This document shows, in pieces, positions 55,516 to 64,000 of a stretch of 64,000 nucleotides of DNA. The stretch comes from Methanobrevibacter woesei (GTDB lineage: Archaea; Methanobacteriota; Methanobacteria; Methanobacteriales; Methanobacteriaceae). The stretch spans positions 434,001-498,000 of the forward strand of contig NZ_MZGU01000004.1 of NCBI RefSeq assembly GCF_003111605.1. Reading direction: 5' to 3'. Position numbers and translations under genes: made by a program. Each line of letters begins with the position of its first letter. The stretch's first letter is position 1. The notes under the pieces were generated by a model. The model saw only the letters and a program-made list of their open reading frames with translations. It was not told where the DNA came from and searched no databases.

Positions 55516-56304
55516 ATGACTAACATTACACCTGAAATTACTAAAGAAAGTATTATAAATCTTGTTAACAATGATAAAAGGGAAGATGGTAGGGAACTTA
55601 CTGAATATAGGGATATAACTATTGAAACTAATGTTATTTCTAAAGCAGAAGGTTCTGCAAAGGTTATATTAGGTGGAACTCAAGTTATTGCTGGTGTAAA
55701 ACCTCAGTTAGGTGCTCCATTCCCAGACACTCCTGAGTTAGGTGTCTTAATGACTAACTGTGAAATGTTGCCAATGGCTGACCCTACTTTTGAACCAGGT
55801 CCTCCTGGTGAAGAATCTATTGAACTTGCTCGTGTTGTTGATAGGGGAATACGTGAAAGTGAAATGGTGGATTTAGAAAAACTCTGTGTTGAAGAAGGTA
55901 AACATGTTTGGATGTTATTCATTGACTTAAATATTATTGATAACTGTGGAAACCTCTTTGATGCATGTGAATTAGCTGTTATGGCAGCATTAAAATCAAC
56001 TAGATTACCTACTGCAACTATTGTAGATGATGAACCTGTAATTGATAAAGAAAACACTGTACCATTATCTATTAATAAAAATGTTGCAATGTGTACTTTT
56101 GTTAAAATTGGGGATAGATTAGTTATTGATCCTAATTTAATTGAAGAAGAAGTTGCAGATGCACGTTTAAATGTTGGAGTTACTGATGAAGGTAGAATCT
56201 GTGCTATGCAAAAAGGCGGTTCCAGCCCATTAACTCCAGATGAAATATCTAGTGCTGTAAATATGGCTATTTCAAAATCAAAAGAATTATTTAATTATAT
56301 TTAA
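55516..56304 (+). CDS. rrp42: Exosome subunit Rrp42
   Basis: 262 residues, non-catalytic RNase PH paralogue that alternates with Rrp41 in the hexameric ring. NDKREDGRELTEYRDITIET start, GGTQVIAGVKPQLGAPFPDT, LCVEEGKHVWMLFIDLNII and the C-terminal ICAMQKGGSSPLTPDEI. Its stop overlaps the stop of the convergent mobA gene, ending the cluster: the ribosomal L37Ae and RpoP genes that commonly follow are absent here. Confidence 0.95.
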   Translation: MTNITPEITKESIINLVNNDKREDGRELTEYRDITIETNVISKAEGSAKVILGGTQVIAGVKPQLGAPFPDTPELGVLMTNCEMLPMADPTFEPGPPGEESIELARVVDRGIRESEMVDLEKLCVEEGKHVWMLFIDLNIIDNCGNLFDACELAVMAALKSTRLPTATIVDDEPVIDKENTVPLSINKNVAMCTFVKIGDRLVIDPNLIEEEVADARLNVGVTDEGRICAMQKGGSSPLTPDEISSAVNMAISKSKELFNYI

Positions 56305-56900
56305 ATGTCCTCTGGTCTATTTAAATTTTTAAATTCTTCTTTTAACAATTTTTTATTATCTATTTCTACATATTTACAATTTAAAGTTTCAATTAAACCT
56401 TTAATGTGTAGAATATCTTTTTTTATTAACTTTTCTATTTTGTCAACTACATTTTGACTGTATATTGAGTGCAGTGGTTCAGATGTTTGCAGCTTATTGT
56501 TCTTGTCATGATAAGGAACAATGCAGTCATATTCATATTCAATTTGACTAAACAGATAATTTACTAATTTTTTTGAAATATAAGGGCTGTCACAAGGTAA
56601 AACAAGACTGTATTGGCTGTGAGTGTATTTTAACCCACTTTTTATTCCAGAAAGAGGACCCTTGTTTTTTATTTCATCTTCAACAAAGGTTATTTTAAAA
56701 GAATAAGTGTATTTTTCAATAAATTTCTTATATTTTTCAATCCTATCTTGATTGTTTAAAACGATTATAGCTTCATCTATTTCATTGTTAAGAGTAGAAA
56801 GTATATGGGAAATCATAGGTTTATCTCCAATAACAAGAGATCCCTTATCACGACCCATTCTTCTACTTTGTCCTCCACATAAAACAATACAACTTTTCAT
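56301..56900 (-). CDS. mobA: Molybdenum cofactor guanylyltransferase
   Basis: 199 residues from ATG 56900, one base after the upstream stop (ATG 56915 would overlap that gene). SCIVLCGGQSRRMGRDKGSL is the nucleotide-binding loop, with LPCDSPYIS for metal binding. Attaches GMP to molybdopterin for molybdenum or tungsten enzymes such as formylmethanofuran or formate dehydrogenase. Relatively divergent, so another NTP-transferase substrate is possible. Confidence 0.85.
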   Translation of the reverse strand: MKSCIVLCGGQSRRMGRDKGSLVIGDKPMISHILSTLNNEIDEAIIVLNNQDRIEKYKKFIEKYTYSFKITFVEDEIKNKGPLSGIKSGLKYTHSQYSLVLPCDSPYISKKLVNYLFSQIEYEYDCIVPYHDKNNKLQTSEPLHSIYSQNVVDKIEKLIKKDILHIKGLIETLNCKYVEIDNKKLLKEEFKNLNRPEDI

Positions 56901-56901
56901 T

Positions 56902-57660
56902 TTAATCATGGACATGAATATCTTTATTGGGATTAAATGGATTGGTACGGAGAGCTATTGAACTCATATATGGATAATGCTTGTTTAAGAATTCCAAGTA
57001 TTTAAGCCATTCAAGAGTTAATTTACTATAAACTCTGTCAATATCTCCAACAATATGTCTGAAATCAGCTATATCAACTTCTTCAGGTTGTATTCTGTAT
57101 TTAAGTTCATCTTCTAAGTGGAAAATAGCTAAAATCAAATTTGAAAAACTATCCTTTTCAAGTATATTAGGATTTTCAATTAATCCCACTAAGAATTCAC
57201 GTTTTCCATCAAATACTCCTTTTAATTCATTGATATAGGTAGGAATTTCTTCTTCTTTAATTGAAGGGCTGAAAGTAACTCCTTTAGTTTCAAGATGTTT
57301 GTATGCATTCTGATAATCCTTTTTACTCCAATTTTCAATATTTTCAAGGTTTTTAATTATTTCATCGCTACTTGCATTGATTTTTGTGAAAGTTTCAAGT
57401 AATTCATCACCAATTTCAGAGAAGAATACTCCTAAAATCATATCCAATTTCTCAAGAACAGTTTCTCTTTCTTTTTTCTCAATTAAACTTTCAATAACAA
57501 GTGCTACAATTAGTATATCAAGGGGAATAAAAGCTAAATCAATAACAATATAGAATATTACTTTATCTGGTTCATGAAAACCGAAATAAGCTATTGTATA
57601 CAATATAGCTGATGCAATGATTAAACCAATTGCCAATTTAAGTTTCCAGTTAATTTTCAT
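56902..57660 (-). CDS. Membrane protein with cytoplasmic helical domain, unrecognised
   Basis: 252 residues. Two N-terminal TM helices (about 8-28 and 35-58: VIFYIVIDLAFIPLDILIVA), then a long soluble alpha-helical part with coiled-coil character (EKKERETVLEKLDMILGVFF) and a C-terminal FNPNKDIHVHD. No known domain recognised. Sits between cbiT (upstream, 3-nt gap) and mobA, so is likely cotranscribed with both. Confidence 0.65.
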   Translation of the reverse strand: MKINWKLKLAIGLIIASAILYTIAYFGFHEPDKVIFYIVIDLAFIPLDILIVALVIESLIEKKERETVLEKLDMILGVFFSEIGDELLETFTKINASSDEIIKNLENIENWSKKDYQNAYKHLETKGVTFSPSIKEEEIPTYINELKGVFDGKREFLVGLIENPNILEKDSFSNLILAIFHLEDELKYRIQPEEVDIADFRHIVGDIDRVYSKLTLEWLKYLEFLNKHYPYMSSIALRTNPFNPNKDIHVHD

Positions 57661-57663
57661 TTT

Positions 57664-58230
57664 TTAGCCTCTCTTTTTTGCAGTAATGATAGCTATTGGA
57701 TTTTCGCTTGTCATCATTATGCCACGGTCAAGGATTCTGCCTTTTGATATATTCACTTCAACAAATTTCGGATTATATCCAAGGTCTTTTAATTTATTGA
57801 CAGCTTCAACTTTAGTGTCAACCAAGATAGCTGTAATGATAATTCTTCCATTTGGTTTTAGTTTACTGTCTAAAAGTTCAAGAATCTTTTCAAGTTCCCT
57901 ACCGCTTCCTCCAACCACTCCAATATCAATATCTTCAATATTTTTTAAAGCATTGATTCCATCATTACATATTAAATCTACATTATTTTCTAAATTAAAT
58001 TTATTAAGATTTTTTTTAGTTATATTAATTGCTTCGGGATTTTTATCAATAGATATAACTTTTTTAGCACGCTGTGCAAATTCACAGGTTATTCCTCCTG
58101 TTCCACAACCAATATCTACAACAGTTTCATCTGATGTAACTTCCGATTTGTAAAGGATAATAGCCCTTATATTTTCCTTTGTTGGACCCGGAACATCACA
58201 TGTGCTAATAAAATCTAAATCATCAATCAT
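57664..58230 (-). CDS. cbiT: Cobalt-precorrin C15-methyltransferase (decarboxylating)
   Basis: 188 residues. SAM-dependent methyltransferase of anaerobic cobalamin synthesis. DVPGPTKENIRAIILYK is the characteristic start, VVDIGCGTGGITCEFA the SAM loop, and IGVVGGSGRELEKIL follows. The stop of ubiX directly precedes its ATG, so they form an operon. The corrinoid product is needed for methyl transfer in methanogenesis. Confidence 0.94.
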   Translation of the reverse strand: MIDDLDFISTCDVPGPTKENIRAIILYKSEVTSDETVVDIGCGTGGITCEFAQRAKKVISIDKNPEAINITKKNLNKFNLENNVDLICNDGINALKNIEDIDIGVVGGSGRELEKILELLDSKLKPNGRIIITAILVDTKVEAVNKLKDLGYNPKFVEVNISKGRILDRGIMMTSENPIAIITAKKRG

Positions 58231-58779
58231 TTATTCCCACCTTTTATAGATGTTATTTTCAATTTCTAATGAATCAAGTATTTTTCCTACAATAAAATTA
58301 ATTTGATCCTGTACAGTTTCTTTTTCAGAGTAAAATGCAGGCATTGCTGGTAAAATAGTTGCTCCTTCCTGGGATAATTTAAGCATATTTTCAATATGTA
58401 TGCTTCTAAGTGGTGTTTCACGAGGAACAATAACAGTTTTTCTATGTTCTTTTAAAGCTACATCTGCAACTCTTGTAATGGTATTTGCTCCATATCCATT
58501 AGCTATTGATGATAATGTTTTCATAGAGCATGGAACAATAGCTAAGCTGTCAAATTTAAAAGAACCGCTATTAATAGATGCAGTTAAATCATGAAACTCA
58601 TAATAATTGTCTGCTAACTTAATAACATCTTCCACATCTCTTTCTAATTCATGATTAATCACTGTTTTTGCAGCATCACTTATTACTAAACTGTTTTCAA
58701 TATTTAACTCATTTAAAGCTTCCAGTAATCTTACACCATAGATTACTCCACTTGCTCCTGTTATTCCAACCACTATCAT
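58231..58779 (-). CDS. ubiX: Flavin prenyltransferase UbiX
   Basis: 182 residues. Makes prenylated FMN for UbiD-type decarboxylases. VGITGASGVIYGVRLLEAL, the conserved IVPCSMKTLSSIANGY, and PRETPLRSIHIENMLKLSQ are the family signatures. Followed directly by cbiT. The partner UbiD-like enzyme is not in the window. Confidence 0.94.
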   Translation of the reverse strand: MIVVGITGASGVIYGVRLLEALNELNIENSLVISDAAKTVINHELERDVEDVIKLADNYYEFHDLTASINSGSFKFDSLAIVPCSMKTLSSIANGYGANTITRVADVALKEHRKTVIVPRETPLRSIHIENMLKLSQEGATILPAMPAFYSEKETVQDQINFIVGKILDSLEIENNIYKRWE

Positions 58780-58788
58780 TTTATCTCC

Positions 58789-60012
58789 TTAAAATAATTT
58801 TAATTGATCATAATGAATACTATGATATTTTTCTTTATCAATTTCTGGTAAATCAAGATAATGTTCCATTTTAAATTTCTTAAATTTAGATTTTTCTTCT
58901 TCAGGAACATAAAGGCTAATATCCGGAATATTAAATCTTGCTTTACTTAATGCAGCTATAATATTGGATATTTCAGTTAAAGGGTATAGCTTTCCATCAA
59001 CTGAGACTTCTGTTTTCATTTCATCAAATCTTGGATACTCAGCTATATTTAAAATAACATAATCTTTGTCAATATCATAGTCCATAGCTATTTCTTCTTC
59101 AGCTTTTCTAAGCTCTTTATTTTTAATTTTATAAAGCTTTTCAGGGGTTTTAAAGTTATCCAGCCTAATGGTTTTAACTCTTTTGAAGATATTTCTATTA
59201 TCTAATCTTTCCATAATCTCCTTTGGATAACCTTCTGAGTTTCTGAAAATCCCAATGATATCTGCATCATCATATTTGTACATATCATTTTCATTAATAA
59301 CTCCGCTGTCAATAAGTTTTTTCAATCCTCTTCTAAACATGGAATTAACAATTCTAGTTGTGTGATGTTGATATACACTAGGATACATGAAATATCTTGA
59401 TACAAGAGCCCCTTCTGCAGCTTGAACTCCTTTTATATCAAGGGATAGGTGTTTATTTAAGTTTATATTAGAGATGATTCTTTCGTAATCAATAATACCA
59501 TATGCCACTCCAGTATAATGTGAATCTCTTAACAGATAATCCATTCTATCTGCATCAAGTTCCCCAGATACTATTGGTCCGAATTTGCCTTCACCATTAA
59601 TAATTTCTATTATTTTGTTTATGTCGAATTTTTTTTCAACAATATCACGAATAGCTGTGTTTTTAATTACATATTTGGTTAATTCTTCATGTGGGAATGA
59701 AAGAACACCCTCTGAAACATGGGAGAATGGGCCATGACCTATATCATGTAATAATGCTGAAATTCTTACAAGTTCTTTATCATCTTGATTTAAATCTAAT
59801 TTATCAGCTAATTTTGATGCAATATGCATGGTTCCTATTGAATGTTCAAAACGGGTATGGTTTGCTCCAGGATAGATAAGGCTTATTAATCCCAACTGTT
59901 TTATTCTTCTTAAACGTTGAAATTGCGGATTGTCCATTACTTCAACTTCAATTTCATTTAGTCTTATGTCTCCATAAACGCTGTCTCTAATGAATTTCTT
60001 TTTCATACCCAT
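58789..60012 (-). CDS. HD-domain phosphohydrolase (COG1078-like)
   Basis: 407 residues. RDSVYGDIRLNEIEVEVMD and FQRLRRIKQLGLISLIYPGA open the protein, then HTRFEHSIGTMHIA, LLHDIGHGPFSH and DADRMDYLLRDSHYTG give the H..HD..D metal site of dNTP triphosphohydrolase/SAMHD1-like proteins. A role in dNTP pool control is plausible but unproven. ATG 60006 is an alternative start. ubiX follows after 9 nt. Confidence 0.88.
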   Translation of the reverse strand: MGMKKKFIRDSVYGDIRLNEIEVEVMDNPQFQRLRRIKQLGLISLIYPGANHTRFEHSIGTMHIASKLADKLDLNQDDKELVRISALLHDIGHGPFSHVSEGVLSFPHEELTKYVIKNTAIRDIVEKKFDINKIIEIINGEGKFGPIVSGELDADRMDYLLRDSHYTGVAYGIIDYERIISNINLNKHLSLDIKGVQAAEGALVSRYFMYPSVYQHHTTRIVNSMFRRGLKKLIDSGVINENDMYKYDDADIIGIFRNSEGYPKEIMERLDNRNIFKRVKTIRLDNFKTPEKLYKIKNKELRKAEEEIAMDYDIDKDYVILNIAEYPRFDEMKTEVSVDGKLYPLTEISNIIAALSKARFNIPDISLYVPEEEKSKFKKFKMEHYLDLPEIDKEKYHSIHYDQLKLF

Positions 60013-60016
60013 ATTA

Positions 60017-60340
60017 TCACATTCCTGTCCAATTTTGTATTGTATCCCATATTAGATTTCCAGTATCATTTATTGTTTCGCTTATATTCCCAGTTATGCT
60101 GTCAATAGCTGTGTTATTTGTTGTTGTATTATTTTCATTTTCTACAGGAGTTTGAACTAGTTCTATGGTATTTGGCTCAAATCCATTCTCATTTACAACA
60201 TTTAATTTTTCAATTTTATTATTTTCGAGTTTTATGTTTACAATATCTGATGTTAATGTTCCAATTAAACTACCAAAGCCACATGCAATAATGCTTATTA
60301 TTAAAATTATTACTATTTTAGCTTTTGTTTTTTCTTTCAT
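60017..60340 (-). CDS. Single-TM exported protein, unrecognised
   Basis: 107 residues from the ATG at 60340 (MKEKTKAKIVIILIISIIAC); an upstream extension to 60403 is poorly supported. One N-terminal transmembrane helix, then a Thr/Asn-rich exterior tail with several N-glycosylation sequons (NNTTT, NNTA, NISE, NDTG, NWTG). The last sequon is at the very C-terminus. Four bases before the HD gene. Function unknown. Confidence 0.55.
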   Translation of the reverse strand: MKEKTKAKIVIILIISIIACGFGSLIGTLTSDIVNIKLENNKIEKLNVVNENGFEPNTIELVQTPVENENNTTTNNTAIDSITGNISETINDTGNLIWDTIQNWTGM

Positions 60341-60474
60341 GTTAACATCTTTTTTATTACATTTTTTAACAAAATATTTTTTTATTGTTGTCTTTTTTAA
60401 CAATTTTTAGTTATTTTTATATTTTATATTACTATTTTATTAATGTTTATATTATTTTGTTATTTTCACCGAAA

Positions 60475-60484
60475 TATTTATATA
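60475..60484 (+). promoter_or_regulatory. TATA-like box of amtB
   Basis: ATTTATATAT; initiation about 25 nt downstream would fall just before the GGAA/TTCC operator. Confidence 0.5.
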
Positions 60485-60517
60485 TGTTTTAAAACAAAGA
60501 AAATGTTGTCGGAAGGT

Positions 60518-60531
60518 GGAAGCCGTATTCC
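60518..60531. promoter_or_regulatory. NrpR-type operator upstream of amtB
   Basis: GGAAGCCGTATTCC fits the GGAA-N6-TTCC consensus of the methanogen nitrogen repressor NrpR. It is also nested in a wider pair TCGGAA (60509-60514) / TTCCGA (60528-60533). Located between the TATA-like box and the amtB ATG, as in known NrpR-regulated nitrogen genes. The surrounding GC-rich island stands out in an AT-rich gap. Confidence 0.7.
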
Positions 60532-60593
60532 GATATATTAAATTTTACTATATTTAACTAGCATATTTTAAAAAATTATTAAGATTGATTATT

Positions 60594-61808
60594 ATGGATA
60601 TTTTTAGTACAGGTGATACAGCATGGGTTTTAATTTGTACTATTTTAGTATTGTTAATGAGTATCCCAGCTATTGCCTTTTTTTATGGTGGTTTAAGTAA
60701 ACGGAAAAATGTTTTAAACACAATGTTTTTAAGTTTTATAGCTTTTGCAATTGTTAGTGTAATATGGGTAATTTATGGATATTCCTTTGCATTTGGATCT
60801 GATATTAGTGGATTTATTGGAGCGCCCGCTAATCTGTTACTTCAAGGTATAGGAATTGATTCATTATCTGGCTCAATACCTGAAATTTTATTTATTGTTT
60901 TCCAACTTGCTTTTGCTGGTTTAACAGCAGCTCTTGTTTCAGGAGGTATTGTTGGAAGAATGAAAACTAAAGCATGGATTCTTTTTATAGTGCTTTGGGT
61001 TACATTCGCTTACATCCCTATTGCTCATTGGGTATGGGGAGGAGGATGGTTAATGCAAATGGGAGCTTTAGACTTTGCAGGAGGTACTGTTGTACATATT
61101 AACTCAGGAATTACAGCTCTTGCAGCAGCTATTGTTCTCGGTAAAAGAAAAGATACCTCCTTATTACCTCATAATTTAGGATATGCTGTTTTAGGAGCAG
61201 GTCTCTTATGGTTTGGATGGATGGGATTCAATGGAGGATCAGGTCTTGCAGCAGATGGTCTTGCAGCTAATGCAATTCTTGTTTCCAATATCGCTGCAGC
61301 AATAGCATTAATTGTATGGACCGCATTAGATACATATATTGTTGGAAAACCTACAGTGTTAGGTGCAATTTCTGGTGCAGTTGCAGGTCTTGTTGCAATT
61401 ACTCCTGCTGCTGGATTTGTTGATGTTAGTGGTGCATTAGTTATTGGTGCAGTTGCTTCTTTAGTATCATATGCAGCTATTTATTACCTAAAACCAAAAT
61501 TAGGTTACGACGATGCATTAGATGTATTCGGAATTCACGGAATGTCTGGTATTTGGGGTGCAATTGCAACAGGTATATTTGCAACACCACTAATAAATGA
61601 AGCTGCAGGATTATTATATGGAAATCCAGAACAACTTTTAATCCAAATACTTAGTGTAGTTGTTACTTTAGTTTACTCCTTTGTTGTAAGCTATGTCATA
61701 GCTAAAGTATTAGATAAAGCTATGGGTGGAATAAGAGTAGAAGAACATGAAGAAGTTACTGGTTTAGATACTAACCTTCATGAGGAATCTGCATATAATT
61801 TACATTAG
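60594..61808 (+). CDS. amtB: Ammonium transporter
   Basis: 404 residues, eleven TM helices expected. Conserved [17 protein letters not shown], the pore histidines in VVHINSG and IFGIHGMSG-type segment ([12 protein letters not shown]), and [10 protein letters not shown]. Start ATG 60594; TTG 60585 is unlikely. Takes up ammonium under limitation, gated by GlnK. The amtB-glnK order is the reverse of the common bacterial glnK-amtB. Confidence 0.96.
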   Translation: MDIFSTGDTAWVLICTILVLLMSIPAIAFFYGGLSKRKNVLNTMFLSFIAFAIVSVIWVIYGYSFAFGSDISGFIGAPANLLLQGIGIDSLSGSIPEILFIVFQLAFAGLTAALVSGGIVGRMKTKAWILFIVLWVTFAYIPIAHWVWGGGWLMQMGALDFAGGTVVHINSGITALAAAIVLGKRKDTSLLPHNLGYAVLGAGLLWFGWMGFNGGSGLAADGLAANAILVSNIAAAIALIVWTALDTYIVGKPTVLGAISGAVAGLVAITPAAGFVDVSGALVIGAVASLVSYAAIYYLKPKLGYDDALDVFGIHGMSGIWGAIATGIFATPLINEAAGLLYGNPEQLLIQILSVVVTLVYSFVVSYVIAKVLDKAMGGIRVEEHEEVTGLDTNLHEESAYNLH

Positions 61809-61815
61809 AGGTTAA

Positions 61816-62157
<342 letters not shown>

Positions 62158-62175
62158 CTTTTTTTCCATATTTTT

Positions 62176-62772
62176 TTAATAATCTTCAACAACTCCGTAG
62201 ATGTCTGACAAATCTACCCAAGTTGTTATTCCACGTGATTCATAAATTATTCCATTAATGATATTGTAATCAACTTCTTTGTTATCACTAACTAAATGGA
62301 TGCTGTTTCCCTCAATATTATCAACTCTTTTTACAATGTTTCCATATTCAGAGCTGTTTGCAACTACAATGTCATTAATTTCAATATCTTTTGTTTTATT
62401 AACTAAAATAGTCTGTCCATCCTGTAAAGTAGGTTCCATTGAGTCTCCTTCAACTTGATAGATAACAGGGAATTGATTATTTCCATAAGGACTTTTAATA
62501 TTTACATTAACTTCTCCAAGACCATTTTCACGACATATATCTTTTATTCCAGCCTCTAAACTACTGACATTAGAAGATATGTTGTTCATTGAATCAAGAG
62601 CATATTTGCAAATCTCTTCATTTAATTCTTCAGAAAAAGGCCTGTCAATGGTGCAGGTAATATTTTCACCATCAATATATAAATCAACTGTTGGATTAGA
62701 AATAAATATAAGTCCTAGAGCTCCTGCTATGACTATGATTAAAATTAAGATAAATTTAGTTAGATTTTTCAT
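62176..62772 (-). CDS. Membrane-anchored S24/S26-like serine peptidase
   Basis: 198 residues. N-terminal TM helix (FILILIIVIAGALGLIFISN), an approximately 75-residue extracytoplasmic helical part, then a LexA/signal-peptidase fold: S111 in VEGDSMEPTLQDG and K148 in IVKRV, 37 residues apart as in LexA (S119/K156). TM anchoring suggests signal-peptidase-like processing outside the membrane, yet most archaeal signal peptidases use His rather than Lys. aroD is upstream (8-nt gap). Confidence 0.72.
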   Translation of the reverse strand: MKNLTKFILILIIVIAGALGLIFISNPTVDLYIDGENITCTIDRPFSEELNEEICKYALDSMNNISSNVSSLEAGIKDICRENGLGEVNVNIKSPYGNNQFPVIYQVEGDSMEPTLQDGQTILVNKTKDIEINDIVVANSSEYGNIVKRVDNIEGNSIHLVSDNKEVDYNIINGIIYESRGITTWVDLSDIYGVVEDY

Positions 62773-62780
62773 AAAACCAC

Positions 62781-63452
62781 TTATTCAATAGTTAAATCCA
62801 TATTTAATAAGGATTTCATGGTTTCTATATCGATTTGGCCAGGTGCTGTTACATCAGTTCCTGCAGCAAAAGTTATTGGTGAATTAAATTTTGAAGCCAT
62901 AACTCTTGTATAACTTCCTAAATCACTCATTGAAATAGCTATTGTATTTGAATAGTGTGAAAGAATAGCTAAAACTTTCAATGTATCATCTAAATCTTTT
63001 GGCATGAAAGCTACTTTTGCGATATCTCCCAATTCTTTTTCCTTTTCAACAATATAGTAAATTTCATCAAGATCAGGTGTTTTTTCAAAATCATGATAGG
63101 AGATAATTGTTTTTGCAGATCCCTCATTTAATAAGGAAATGTATTTATCATCACTTTGGAGCTCAATATCAACATAATCAACTAAATCAATACATTCTAA
63201 AAGGAGGTTTACACGTTCTTCTTCACTACCTTTAAAAGAACCTCCTTCACTAGTTATTCTATTTGTAGCTATCATTGGGAAATTAATTTCCTCAATAACT
63301 TCTTTAATTTCCTTTGAATTAGGATTATCTAAAGCATCTATTCTAAATTCAAGCACATCTGCTCCTTTATCAATACAATCCTCAGCTACAGCTATCACGG
63401 CTTCTTTTGTATTTTGAAATATAGGTATAGCTATTTTTGTTTGTGAATACAT
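62781..63452 (-). CDS. aroD: 3-Dehydroquinate dehydratase, type I
   Basis: 223 residues. Third shikimate-pathway enzyme. VLEFRIDAL with catalytic Glu, ISYHDFEKTP with catalytic His, and KVAFMPKDLDD with the Schiff-base Lys; the active-site lid SPITFAAGTDVTAPGQI follows. Together with aroC and aroA it shows the chorismate pathway genes are scattered in this genome. Confidence 0.95.
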   Translation of the reverse strand: MYSQTKIAIPIFQNTKEAVIAVAEDCIDKGADVLEFRIDALDNPNSKEIKEVIEEINFPMIATNRITSEGGSFKGSEEERVNLLLECIDLVDYVDIELQSDDKYISLLNEGSAKTIISYHDFEKTPDLDEIYYIVEKEKELGDIAKVAFMPKDLDDTLKVLAILSHYSNTIAISMSDLGSYTRVMASKFNSPITFAAGTDVTAPGQIDIETMKSLLNMDLTIE

Positions 63453-63633
63453 GATTTCGCCTTGATATACTATTTTGTAAGAATCATTATATAAAGATTA
63501 ATTTATGTTTTAAATAGTGCTCTTTGTAATGTTCATAAAAATGATTACTAAAGCTTATATAAATTAAATAACATATAATTATTGTATAAAATTTCATATT
63601 TTATTAATTTAATTAATTAGAAAAGGTGTTATT

Positions 63634-64000
63634 TTGAAAATCACATCTATAGGTGCAGATATTTCTAAAAATGATGTATCCTGTAGTAATTCATTAATAA
63701 ATAATATTGAAGAAAATATTTATAAATTAAAGGCATTAGGTGCTCATAGTGCAGGTTTAACAAATGTAACTGGTGATGATGTAGTTATTAGTGCATTTGT
63801 TGAAGATGATTTACTTGAAACCATAAATCAAGGCATTGTCTCTATTTTAAAAGATTGTGCTGAAAATTTAGGTGATTTGTCTGGAATTTCTCAAGATGAA
63901 TCAAGTGCTGGTGAGGGAATTTCTTATGCAGAAGCCAGTGTAAGGCAAGACAGATATCCTGATGCAATTGTTTTGGGTTTTGATACCTATGGTGGTGAAC
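63634..64000 (+). CDS. Conserved protein, truncated at the right edge, unrecognised
   Basis: Open from a TTG at 63634 (AAAGGTG seven bases upstream) to the window end, 122 codons. Reads LKITSIGADISKNDVSCSNS at the start and ASVRQDRYPDAIVLGFDTYG near the edge. The Asp/Gly-rich ending and alternating helix-strand pattern suggest an enzyme domain, but I cannot name the family. Its own promoter is likely in the 180-bp AT-rich gap after aroD. Confidence 0.65.
   Translation, partial: MKITSIGADISKNDVSCSNSLINNIEENIYKLKALGAHSAGLTNVTGDDVVISAFVEDDLLETINQGIVSILKDCAENLGDLSGISQDESSAGEGISYAEASVRQDRYPDAIVLGFDTYGGE

Overview
The window is from a low-GC methanogenic archaeon of the Methanobacteriales, most likely Methanobrevibacter or a close relative. 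The main pointers are a split family-B DNA polymerase (separate small subunit PolB2), glycerol-1-phosphate dehydrogenase for archaeal lipids, the archaeal exosome/SBDS/proteasome cluster, RNase P proteins Rnp2 and Rnp3, an archaea-specific RecJ-like protein with a DnaJ-type zinc finger, a pseudomurein-binding-repeat protein and a GlnK/AmtB pair with an NrpR-type operator. The species cannot be fixed from the sequence alone. I see no rRNA or tRNA genes.

Layout. 1-11.6 kb holds housekeeping genes: chorismate synthase (cut by the left edge), a MagIII-like glycosylase, HemB, a CitG-like protein, PheRS alpha, exonuclease III, a HAD phosphatase, PolB2, G1P dehydrogenase, UPF0179, RpiA, YjbQ and DUF6270. 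11.6-15.9 kb runs mostly on the minus strand: PheRS beta, small membrane and flavodoxin proteins, a zinc-ribbon membrane protein and a VapBC-type toxin-antitoxin pair with a 20-bp palindrome at its promoter. ValRS follows.

19.2-30.9 kb is a complete type III-A CRISPR-Cas locus: cas10/csm1, csm2, csm3, csm4, csm5, a CARF-HEPN ribonuclease gene, cas6b, cas2, cas1, an AT-rich leader, and an array of 31 intact 37-bp repeats plus one decayed terminal repeat, with 31 spacers of which two are identical. Many spacers read as antisense to protein-coding sequence, as RNA-targeting type III interference requires.

31.0-34.3 kb is a cysteine module (cysK, cysE, cysS). Its 5' leader carries two tandem hairpin elements with the same outer stem and loop sequence but different, still-paired inner stems, a candidate undescribed cis-regulatory RNA. 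Next come a polyphosphate operon (ppx-ppk) with a 22-bp tandem duplication at its promoter, EPSP synthase, endonuclease III, a COG2522-type regulator, an iron-sulfur flavoprotein, Ogt and superoxide reductase.

42.7-50.9 kb is accessory. It holds a lipoprotein, the RecJ-like protein and a run of zinc-ribbon proteins, including a tightly packed three-gene unit (zinc ribbon plus membrane segments; eight tandem zinc ribbons; two zinc ribbons plus a HELAH metalloprotease), then zinc-ribbon/membrane/exported proteins, one with a pseudomurein-binding repeat, and a membrane-anchored M14-like peptidase. 50.9-56.3 kb is the RNA-processing and proteolysis supercluster rnp3, rnp2, psmA, sdo1, rrp4, rrp41, rrp42. 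56.3-64.0 kb contains mobA, cbiT, ubiX, an HD hydrolase, amtB-glnK, a membrane S24/S26-like peptidase, aroD and a right-edge partial gene I do not recognise.
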